Assembly (NCBI RefSeq): GCF_050948175.1 | Contig: NW_027490112.1 | Location: 806,001-870,000, forward strand | Direction: 5' to 3' | Source: Xylocopa sonorina | Lineage: Eukaryota > Arthropoda > Insecta > Hymenoptera > Apidae | DNA length: 64,000 nt | Part shown: positions 52,228 to 62,940 of the stretch, in pieces | How the letters are laid out: the number at the start of each line of letters is the position of its first letter | How positions within the stretch are numbered: the first letter of the stretch is position 1 | Translations under genes and position numbers: made by a program | The notes under the pieces: generated by a model | Database searches by the model: none | Seen by the model: only the letters and a program-made list of their open reading frames with translations | Told to the model about the DNA's origin: nothing

Positions 52228-52722
52228 TTCGTAGCAATAGAGTTCTTATGATTCTTAAAACGCGATATCGCATCTCATTTCTATGTTTCATGGTAAGATG
52301 TAATATGATTTGCGAAGTGTTATGTAGTCCTCGTCTACACTTCAAGTGAATGTAAATGCGACACTTCCTTGCAAGGAAATAGCGTTTGCAGATGTCTGCG
52401 TATCGTAGCAATAGAGTTCTTATGATTCTTAAAACGCGATATCGCATCTCATTTCTATGTTTCATGATAAGATATAATATTCGTTGCGAAGTGTTATGCA
52501 TTCCTCGTCTACGATCCAAATGAATGTAAGTGCGACACTTCCTTGCAAGGAAATAGCGTTTGCAGATGTCTGCGTATCGTAGCAATAGTGTTCTAATGCT
52601 GCTTAAAACGCGATATCGCATCTCATTTCTATGTTTCATGATAAGATATAATATTCGTTGCGAAGTGTTATGCATTCCTCGTCTACGATCCAAATGAATG
52701 TAAGTGCGACACTCCCTTGCAA

Positions 52723-53743
52723 GGAAATAGCGTTTGCAGATGTCTACGTATCGAAGCAATAGAGTTCAAAGGCTTCTTAAAACAAGATATCGCATCTCAT
52801 TTCTATGTTTCATGATAAGATGTAATATTCATTGCGAAGTGTTATGTAGTCCTCGTCAACACTTCAAATGAATGTAAATGCGACACTTCGTTGCTAGGAA
52901 ATAGCGTTTGCAGATGTCTACGTATCGAAGCAATAGAGTTCAAATGCTTCTTTAAAAGAGATATTGCATCTCTTATCTATGTTTCATGATAAGATATAAT
53001 ATTCTATGCGAAGTGTTATGCATTCCTCGTCTACGATTCAAATGAATGTAAATGCGACACTTCCTTGCAAGGAAATAGCGTTTGCAGATGTCTACGTATC
53101 GTAGCAATAGAGTTCTTATATTCTTAGAACGCGATATCGCATCTCATTCCCATGTTTCATGGTAAGATATAATATGATTTGCGAAGTATCACGTATTCCT
53201 CGTCTACACTTCAAATGAATGTGAATGCGACAGTTCCTCGCTAGGAAATGGCGTTTGCAGATGTCTACGTATCGTAGCAATAGATTTCTAATGCTTCTTA
53301 AAACGCGATATCGCAGCTCATTTCTATGTTTAATGGTAAGATATAATATGATTTGCGAAGTGTCATGTATTCCACGTCTACACTTCAAATGAACGTAAAT
53401 GCGACACTGCCTTGCAAGGAAATAGCGTTTGCAGATGTCTACGTATCGTAGCAATAGATTTCTAATTCTTCTTAAAACGCGATATCGCATCTCATTTCTA
53501 TGTTTCATGGTAAGATATAATACAATTTGTGAAGTATCATGTATTCCTCGTCTACACTTCAAATGAATGTAAATGCGACACTTCCTTGCTAGGAAATAGC
53601 GTCTGCAGATGTCTAGGTATCGTAGCAATAGAGTTCTAATGCTTCTTAAAACGCGATATCGCATCCCATTTCTATGTTTCATGGTAAGATATAATATTCA
53701 TTGCGAAGTGTTATGCATTCCTCGTCTACACTTCAAATGAATG
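52723..53743. repeat. Copy 2 of the segment at 27,562-28,582
   Basis: Carries the same order of private variants as the segment 25,161 bp upstream, including a 1-bp-short monomer ('cttatattcttag' near 53,116) and 'aatacaatttgtgaag' (53,519). Left of it lies a C-type monomer different from the one flanking copy 1, so both edges are exchange junctions. Confidence 0.85.
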
Positions 53744-53839
53744 TTAATGCGACACTTCCTTGCAAGGAAATTGCGTTTGCAGATTTCTAGGTATCGTAGG
53801 AATAGAGTTCTTATGATTCTTAGAACGCGATATCGCATC

Positions 53840-54480
53840 TCATTTCTATGTTTCATGGTAAGATATAATATGATTTGCGAAGTGTTATGTATTCCTCGTC
53901 TACACTTCAAATGAATGTGAATGCGACACTTGCTCGCTAGGAAATGGCGTTTGCAGATGTCTACGTATCGTAGCAATAGATTTCTAATGCTTCTTAAATA
54001 GCGATATCGCATCTCATTTCTATGTTTCATGGTAAGATATAATATGATTTGCGAAGTGTTATGTAGTCCTCGCCTACACTTCAAATGAATGTAAATGCGA
54101 CACTTCCTTGCTAGGAAAGAGCGTTTGCGGATGTCTACCTATCGTAGCAATAGAGTTCTAATGCTTCTTAAAACGCGATATCGCATCTTATTTCTATGTT
54201 ACACAGTAAGATATAATATGATTTGCGAAGTGTTATGTATTCCTCTTCTACACTTCAAATGAATATAAATGCGACACTTCCTTGCAAGGAAATAGCGTTT
54301 GCAGATGTCTACGTATCGTAGGGATAGAGTTCTAATGCTTCTTAAAACGAGATATTGCATCTCATATCTATGTTTCATGATAAGATATAATATTCATTGC
54401 GAAGTGTTATGCATTCCTCGTCTACGATTCAATTCAATGTAAATGCGACACTTCCTTGTAAGGAAATTGCGTTTGCAGAT
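53840..54480. repeat. Divergent D cassette, copy 1
   Basis: Monomers with unusual variants: 'cttaaatagcgatatcgc', 'gacacttgctcgctagg', 'ggaaagagcgtttgc', 'tgttacacagtaag' (54,198), 'cctcttctac', 'cgtagggatagag' (54,319) and 'cttgtaaggaaattgcg'. The same run recurs 1,218 bp later (7 monomers) and again near 61.7 kb. These copies differ from one another more than those in block A do, so they look older. Confidence 0.82.
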
Positions 54481-55057
54481 GTCTACGTATCGTAGCAATA
54501 GAGTTCTTATGATTCTTAAAACGCGATATCGTATCTCATTTCTATGTTTCATGGTAAGATATAATATGATTCGCGACGTATTATGTATTCCTCGTCTACA
54601 CTTCAAATTAATGTGAATGCGACACTTCCTCGCTAGGAAATAGCGTTTGCAGATGTCTACGTATCGTAGCAATAGAATTCGAATGCTTCTTAAAACGCGA
54701 TATCGCATCTCATTTCTATGTTTCATGGTAAGATATAATATGATTTGCGAAGTGTTATGTAGTCCTCGTCTACACTTCAAATGAATGTAAATGCGACACT
54801 TCGTTGCTAGGAAATAGCGTTTGCAGATGTCTACGTATCGAAGCAATAGATTTCAAATGTTTCTTAAAACGAGATATTGCATCTCTTATCTATGTCTCAT
54901 GATAAGATATTATATTCCTTGCGAAGTGTTATGCATTCCTCGTCTACGAATCAAATGTATGTAAATGCGACACTACCTTGCAAGGAAATAGCGTTTCCAG
55001 ATGTCTACGTATCGTAGCAATAGATTTCTAATGCTTCTTAAATAGCGATATCGCATC

Positions 55058-55698
55058 TCATTTCTATGTTTCATTGTAAGATATAATATGATTTGCGAAG
55101 TGTTATGTATTCCTCGTCTACACTTCAAACGAATGTGAATGCGACACTTGCTCGCTAGGAAATGGCGTTTGCAGATGTCTACGAATCGTAGCAATTGATT
55201 TCTAGTGCTTCTTAAATAGCGATATCGCATCTCATTTCAATGTTTCATGGTAAGATATAATATGATTTGCGAAGTGTTATGTAGTCCTCGCCTACACTTC
55301 AAATGAATGTAAATGCGACACTTCCTTGCTTGGAAAGAGCGTTTGCAGATGTCTACCTATCGTAGCAATAGAGTTCTAATGCTTCTTAAAACGCGATATC
55401 GCATCTCATTTCTATGTTACATAGTAAGATATAATGTGATTTGCGAAGTGTTATGTATTCCTCTTCTACACTTCAAATGAATGTAAATGCGACACTTCCT
55501 TGCATGGAAATAGCGTTTGCAGATGTCTACGTATCGTAGGGATAGAGTTCTAATGCTTCTTAAAACGAGATATTGCATCTCATATCTATGTTTCATGATA
55601 AGATATAATATTCATTGCGAAGTGTTATGCATTCTTCGTCTACGATTCAAATCAATGTAAATGCGACACTTCCTTGTAAGGAAATTGCGTTTGCAGAT
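55058..55698. repeat. Divergent D cassette, copy 2
   Basis: Second copy, offset 1,218 bp. It has 'tgttacatagtaag' (55,416), 'cgtagggatagag' and private changes 'tataatgtgatttgc', 'gcttggaaagagc' and 'gcatggaaatagc'. After about 55,700 it switches to B-like monomers. Confidence 0.82.
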
Positions 55699-55805
55699 GT
55701 CTACGTATCGTAGCAATAGAGTTCTTATGATACTTAAAACGCGATATCGCAACTCATTCCCATGTTTCATGGTAAGATATAATATGATTTGCGAAGTGTT
55801 ATGTA

Positions 55806-56296
55806 TTCCTCGTCTACACTGCAAACGAATGTAAATGCGACACTTCCTTGCAAGGAAATAGCGTTTGCAAATTTCTACCTATCGTAGCAATAGTGTTCTA
55901 ATGCTTCTTAAAACGCGATATCGCATCTCATTTCTATGTTTCATGGTAAGATATAATATGATGTGCGAAGTGTTATGTATTCCTCGTCTACACTTCAAAT
56001 GAATGTAAATGCGACACTTCCTTGCAAGGAAATAGCGTTTGCAGATGTCTACGTATCGTAGCAATAGATTTCTGACGCTTCTTAAAACGCGATATCGCAT
56101 CTCATTTCTATGTTTCATGGTAAGATATAATATGATTTGCGAAGTGTCATGTATTCCTCGTCTACACTTCAGATGAATGTAAATGCGACACTCCCTTGCA
56201 AGGAAATAGCGTTTGCAGATGTCTACGTATCGTAGCAATAGAGTTGAAATGCTTCTTAAAACGAGATATTGCATCTCATATCTATGTTTCATGATA
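55806..56296. repeat. B-like island within the C region
   Basis: Nearly three monomers identical by eye to 19,160-19,650 and to the equivalent places in B2 and its partial copy. Marks are 'ctgcaaacgaatg', 'gcaaatttctacc', 'atgatgtgcgaag', 'gatttctgacgcttc', 'cttcagatgaatg' and 'gttgaaatgc'. The island is about 31-36 kb from the B segments. Confidence 0.85.
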
Positions 56297-57683
56297 AGAT
56301 ATAATATTCATTGCGAAGTGATATGCATTCCTCGTCTACGATTCAAATGAATGTAAATGCGACACTTCCTTGCAAGGAAATAGCGTTTGCAGATGTCTGC
56401 GTATCGTAGCAATAGAGTTCTTATGATTCTTAAAACGCGATATCGCATCTCATTTCTATGTTTCATGATAAGATTTAATATTCGTTGCGAAGTGTTATGC
56501 ATGCCTCGTCTACGATTCAAATGAATGTAAATGCGACACTTCCTTGCAAGGAAATAGCGTTTGCAGATGTCTACGTATCGTAGCAAAAGAGTTCTTATGA
56601 TTCTTAAAACGCGATATCGCATCTCATTTCTATGTTTCATGGTAAGATATAATATGATTTGCGATGTGTTATGTAGTCCTCGTCTACACTTCAAATGAAT
56701 GTAAATGCGACACTTCGTTGCTAGGAAATAGCGTTTGCAGATGTCTACGTATCGAAGCAATAGAGTTCAAATGCTTCTTTAAAAGAGATATTGCATCTCT
56801 TATCTATGTTTCATGATAAGATATAATATTCTATGCGAAGTGTTATGCATTCCTCGTCTACGATTCAAATGAATGTAAATGCGACACTTCCTTGCAAGGA
56901 AATAGCGTTTGCAGATGTCTACGTATCGTAGCAATAGATTTCTAATGCTTCTTAAAACGCGATATCGCAGCTCATTTCTATGTTTAATGGTAAGATATAA
57001 TATGATTTGCGAAGTGTCATGTATTCCACGTCTACACTTCAAATGAACGTAAATGCGACACTGCCTTGCAAGGAAATAGCGTTTGCAGATGTCTACGTAT
57101 CGTAGCAATAGATTTCTAATTCTTCTTAAAACGCGATATCGCATCTCATTTCTATATTTCATGGTAAGATATAATATGATTTGCGAAGTGTTATGTATTC
57201 CTCGTCTACACTTCAAATGAATGTAAATGCTACACTTCCTTGCAAGGAAATAGCGTTTGCAAATGTCTACATATCGTAGCAATGGTGTTCTAATGCTTCT
57301 TAAAACGCGATATCGCATCTCATTTCTATGTTTCATGGTAAGATATAATATGATTGGCGAAGTGTTATGTATTCCTCGTCTATGATTCAAATGAATGTAA
57401 ATGCGACACTCCCTTGCAAGGAAATAGCATTTGCAGGTGTCTGCGTATCGTAGCAATAGAGTTCAAATGCTTCTTAAAACGAGATATTGCATCTCATATC
57501 TATGTTTCATGGTAAGATATAATATTCATTGCGAAGTGTTATGCATTCCTCGTCTACGATTCAAATGAATGTAAATGCGACACTTCCTTGCAAGGAAATA
57601 GCGTTTGCAGATGTCTGCGTATCGTAGCAATAGAATTCTTATGATTCTTAAATCGCGATATTGCATCTCATTTCTATGTTTCA

Positions 57684-58173
57684 TGGTACGATTCGAATGA
57701 ATGTAATTGCGACACTTCCTTGCAAGGAAATAGCGTCTGCAGATGTCTAGGTATCGTAGCAATAGTGTTCTAATGCTTCTTAAAACGCGATATCGCATCT
57801 CATTTCTATGTTTCATGGTAAGATATAATATGATTTGCGAAGTGTAATATATTCCTCGTCTACACTTCAAATGAATGTAAATGCGACACTTCCTTGCTAG
57901 GAAATAGCGTCTGCAGATGTCTAGGTATCGTAGCAATAGAGTTCTAATGCTTCTTAGAACGCGATATCGCATCTCATTTCTATGTTTCATGGTAAGATAT
58001 AATATTCATTGCGAAGTGTTATCCTTTCCTCGTCTACGATTCAAATGAATGTAAATGCGACACTTCCTTGCAAGGAAATAGCGTTTGCAGATGTCTGCGT
58101 ATCGTAGCAATAGAATTCTTATGATTCTTAAATCGCGATATTGCATCTCATTTCTATGTTTCATGGTACGATT
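57684..58173. repeat. Short-monomer pair cassette 7
   Basis: Short sites at 57,684 and 58,164, with the 2-bp insertion allele at 58,213. It lies at offset 6,354 from cassette 6 within a longer parallel stretch (about 50,446-52,230 matching 56,800-58,584). A private 'aatgtaattgcg' is seen near 57,705. Confidence 0.95.
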
Positions 58174-59644
58174 CAAATGAATGTAAATGCGACACTTCCT
58201 TGCAAGGAAATAGCTTTCTGCACATGTCTAGGTATCGTAGCAATAGTGTTCTAATGCTTCTTAAAACGCGATATCGCATCTCATTTCTATGTTTCATGGT
58301 AAGATATAATATTCATTGCGAAGTGTTATGCATTCCTCGTCTACACTTCAAATGAATGTAAATGCGACACTCCCTTCCAAGGAAATAGCGTTTGCAGATG
58401 TCTACGTATCGTAGCAATAGAGTTCAAATGCTTCTTAAAACGAGATATTGCATCTCATATCTATGTTTCATGATAAGATATGATATTCATTGCGAAGTGT
58501 TATGCATTGCTCGTCTACGATACAAATGAATGTTAATGCGACACTTCCTTGCAAGGAAATTGCGTTTGCAGATTTCTACGTTTCGTAGCAATAGAGTTCT
58601 TATGATTCTTAAAACGCGATATCGCATCTCATTTCTATGTTTCATGGTAAGATGTAATATGATTTGCGAAGTGTTATGTAGTCCTCGTCTACACTTCAAA
58701 TGAATGTAAATGCGACACTTCGTTGCTAGGAAATAGCGTTTGCAGATGTCTACGTATCGAAGCAATAGAGTTCAAATGCTTCTTAAAACAAGATATCGCA
58801 TCTCATTTCTATGTTTCATGATAAGATGTAATATTCATTGCGAAGTGTTATGTATTCCTCGCCTACACTTCAAATGAATGTAAATGCGACACTTACTTGC
58901 TAGGAAATAGCGTTTGCAGATGTCTACGTATCGAAGCAATAGAGTTCAAATGCTTCTTAAAAAAGAGATATTGCATCTCTTATCTATGTTTCATGGTAAG
59001 ATATAATATGATTTGCGAAGTGTCATGTATTCCTCGTCTACACTTCAAATGAATGTAAATGCGACACTTCTTCGCTAGGAAATAGCGTCCGCAAATGTCT
59101 ACCTATCGTAGCAATAGAGTTCTAATGCTTCTTAAAACGCGATATCGCATCTCATTTCTATGTTTCCTGGTAAGATATAATATGATTTGCGAAGTGTCAT
59201 GTATTCCTCGTCTACACTTCAAATGAATGTAAATGCGACACTTCCTTGCAAGGAAATAGCGTCTGCAGATGTCTAGGTATCGTAGCATTAGAGTTCTTAT
59301 GATTCTTAAAACGCGATATCGCAACTCATTTCCATGTTTCATGGTAAGATATAATATGATTTGCGAAGTGTTATGTATTCCTCGTCTACACTGCAAACGA
59401 ATGTAAATGCGACACTTCCTTGCAAGGAAATAGCGTTTGCAAATTTCTACCTATCGTACCAATAGTGTTCTAATGCTTCTTAAAACGCGATATCGAATCT
59501 CATTTCTATGTTTCATGGTAAGATATAATATGATGTGCGAAGTGTTATGTATTCCTCGTCTGTACTTCAAATGAATGTAAATGCGACACTTCCTTGCAAG
59601 GAAACAGCGTTTGCAGATGTCTACGTATCGTAGCAATAGAGTTC

Positions 59645-60691
59645 TTATATTCTTAGAACGCGATATCGCATCTCATTCCCATGTTTCATGGTAAGATATA
59701 ATATGATTTGCGAAGTATCACGTATTCCTCGTCTACACTTCAAATGAATGTGAATGCGACAGTTCCTCGCTAGGAAATGGCGTTTGCAGATGTCTACGTA
59801 TCGTAGCAATAGATTTCTAATGCTTCTTAAAACGCGATATCGCAGCTCATTTCTATGTTTAATGGTAAGATATAATATGATTTGCGAAGTGTCATGTATT
59901 CCACGTCTGCACTTCAAATGAACGTAAATGCGACACTGCCTTGCAAGGAAATAGCGTTTGCAGATGTCTACGTATCGTAGCAATAGATTTCTAATTCTTC
60001 TTAAAACGCGATATCGCATCTCATTTCTATATTTCATGGTAAGATATAATATGATTTGCGAAGTGTTATGTATTCCTCGTCTACACTTCAAATGAATGTA
60101 AATGCGACACTTCCTTGCAAGGAAATAGCGTTTGCAAATGTCTACATATCGTAGCAATGGTGTTCTAATGCTTCTTAAAACGCGATATCGCATCTCATTT
60201 CTATGTTTCATGGTAAGATATAATATGATTGGCGAAGTGTTATGCATTCCTCGTCTACGATTCAAATGAATGTAAATGCGACACTTCCTTGCAAGGAAAT
60301 AGCGTTTGCAGATGTCTGCGTATCGTAGCAATAGAATTCTTATGATTCTTAAATCGCGATATTGCATCTCATTTCTATGTTTCATGGTACGATTCGAATG
60401 AATGTAAATGCGACACTTCCTTGCAAGGAAATAGCGTCTGCAGATGTCTAGGTATCGTAGCAATAGTGTTCTAATGCTTCTTAAAACGCGATATCGCATC
60501 TCATTTCTATGTTTCATGGTAAGATATAATATGATTTGCGAAGTGTAATATATTCCTCGTCTACACTTCAAATGAATGTAAATGCGACACTTCCTTGCTA
60601 GGAAATAGCGTCTGCAGATGTCTAGGTATCGTAGCAATAGAGTTCTAATGCTTCTTAGAACGCGATATCGCATCTCATTTCTATGTTTCAT
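59645..60691 (-). other. Longest open frame (348 codons), not called as a gene
   Basis: A minus-strand frame open across six monomers including one 132-bp monomer. The predicted product would be six near-copies of a basic 58-residue unit rich in Arg, Leu and Tyr (it starts MKHRNEMRYRVLRSIRTLLL). It has no recognisable domain, signal peptide or catalytic motif. The frame is long only because one monomer bearing the usual in-frame TGA has been deleted near 60,230-60,245. At other loci the same DNA carries two shorter frames. No promoter, intron or codon-level conservation separates it from its neighbours. I regard it as a by-product of a stop-poor satellite frame whose period is divisible by three. 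Confidence 0.85.
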
Positions 60692-60874
60692 GGTAAGATA
60701 TAATATTCATTGCGAAGTGTTATCCTTTCCTCGTCTACGATTCAAATGAATGTAAATGCGACACTTCCTTGCAAGGAAATAGCGTTTGCAGATGTCTGCG
60801 TATCGTAGCAATAGAATTCTTATAATTCTTAAATCGCGATATTGCATCTCATTTCTATGTTTCATGGTACGATT
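60385..60874. repeat. Short-monomer pair cassette 8
   Basis: Short sites at 60,385 and 60,865, of the 'cttataattc' / 'taatgctgc' haplotype. Upstream, one whole monomer is missing compared with the other C-region cassettes (junction near 60,230-60,245), so the marker 'catttgcaggtgtctg' is absent and two formerly separate open frames are fused. Confidence 0.95.
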
Positions 60875-61676
60875 CAAATGAATGTAAATGCGACACTTCC
60901 TTGCAAGGAAATAGCGTCTGCAGATGTCTAGGTATCGTAGCAATAGTGTTCTAATGCTGCTTAAAACGCGATATCGCATCTCATTTCTATGTTTCATGGT
61001 AAGATATAATATTCATTGCGAAGTGTTATGCATTCCTCGTCTATTCTTCAAATGAATGTAAATGCGACACTCCCTTGCAAGGAAATAGCGTTTGCAGATG
61101 TCTACGTATCGTAGCAATAGAGTTCAAATGCTTCTTAAAACGAGATATTGCATCTCATATCTATGTTTCATGATAAGATATGATATTCATTGCGAAGTGT
61201 TATGCATTGCTCGTCTACGATACAAATGAATGTTAATGCGACACTTCCTTGCAAGGAAATTGCGTTTGCAGATTTCTACGTTTCGTAGCAATAGAGTTCT
61301 TATGATTCTTAAAACGCGATATCGCATCTCATTTCTATGTTTCATGGTAAGATATAATATTCATTGCCAAGTGTTATGCATTCCTCGTCTACACTTCAAA
61401 TGGATGTAAATGCGACACTCCCTTGCAAGGAAATAGCGTTCGCAGATGTCTACGTATCGTAGCAATAGAGTTCAAATGCTTCTTAAAACGAGATATTGCA
61501 TCTCATATCTATGTTTCATGATAAGATATAATATTCATTGCGAAGTGATATGCATTCCTCGTCTACGATTCAAATCAATGTAAATGCGACACTTCCTTGC
61601 AAGGAAATAGCGTTTGCAGATGTCTGCGTATCGTAGCAATAGAGTTCTTATGATTCTTAAAACGCGATATCGCATC

Positions 61677-62317
61677 TCATTTCTATGTTTCATGGTAAGA
61701 TATAATATGATTTGCGAAGTGTTATGTATTCCTCGTCTACACTTCAAATGAATGTGAATGCGACACTTGCTCGCTAGGAAATGGCGTTTGCAGATGTCTA
61801 CGTATCGTAGCAATAGATTTCTAATGCTTCTTAAATAGCGATATCGCATCTCATTTCTATGTTTCATGGTAAGATATAATATGATTTGCGAAGTGTTATG
61901 TAGTCCTCGCCTACACTTCAAATGAATGTAAATGCGACACTTCCTTGCTAGGAAAGAGCGTTTGCAGATGTCTACCTATCGTAGCAATAGAGTTCTAATG
62001 CTTCTTAAAACGCGATATCGCATCTTATTTCTATGTTACATAGTAAGATATAATATGATTTGCGAAGTGTTATGTATTCCTCTTCTACACTTCAAATGAA
62101 TGTCAATGCGACACTTCCTTGCAAGGAAATAGCGTTTGCAGATGTCTACGTATCGTAGGAATAGAGTTCTAATGCTTCTTAAAACGAGATATTGCATCTC
62201 ATATCTATGTTTCATGATAAGATATAATATTCATTGCGAAGTGTTATGCATTCCTCGTCTACGATTCAAATCAATGTAAATGCGACACTTCCTTGTAAGG
62301 AAATTGCGTTTGCAGAT
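61677..62317. repeat. Divergent D cassette, copy 3
   Basis: Third copy, offset 7,837 bp from copy 1. It has 'tgttacatagtaag' (62,035), 'cgtaggaatagag' (62,154) and 'gaatgtcaatgcg' (62,098). The parallel continues into the monomers with 'gattcgcgacgtattatg' (62,405, compare 54,568 and 36,543). Confidence 0.82.
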
Positions 62318-62940
62318 GTCTACGTATCGTAGCAATAGAGTTCTTATGATTCTTAAAATGCGATATCGCATCTCATTTCTATGTTTCATGGTAAGATATA
62401 ATATGATTCGCGACGTATTATGTATTCCTCGTCTACACTTCAAATGAATGTGAATGCGACACTTCCTCGCTAGGAAATAGCGATTGCAGATGTCTACGTA
62501 TCGTAGCAATAGAGTTCATATGATTCCTAAAACGCGATATCGCATCTCATTTCTATGTTTCATGGTAAGATATAACATGATTTGCGAAGTGTTATGTATT
62601 CCTCGTCTACACTTCAAACGAATGTGAATGCGATACTTCCTCGCTAGGAAATAGCGTTTGCAGATGTCTACGTATCGTAGCAATAGCTTTCTAATGCTTC
62701 TTAAAACGCGATATCGAATCTCATTTCTATGTTTCATGGTAAGATATAATATGATTTGCGAAGTGTTATGTATTCCTCGTCTACACTTCAAACGAATGTG
62801 AATGCGATACTTCCTCCCTAGGAAATAGCGTTTGCAGATGTCTACGTATCGTAGCAATAGAGTTCTAATGGCTCTTAAAACGCGATATCGCATCTCATTT
62901 CTATGTTTCATGGTAAGATATAATATGATTTGCGAAGTGT

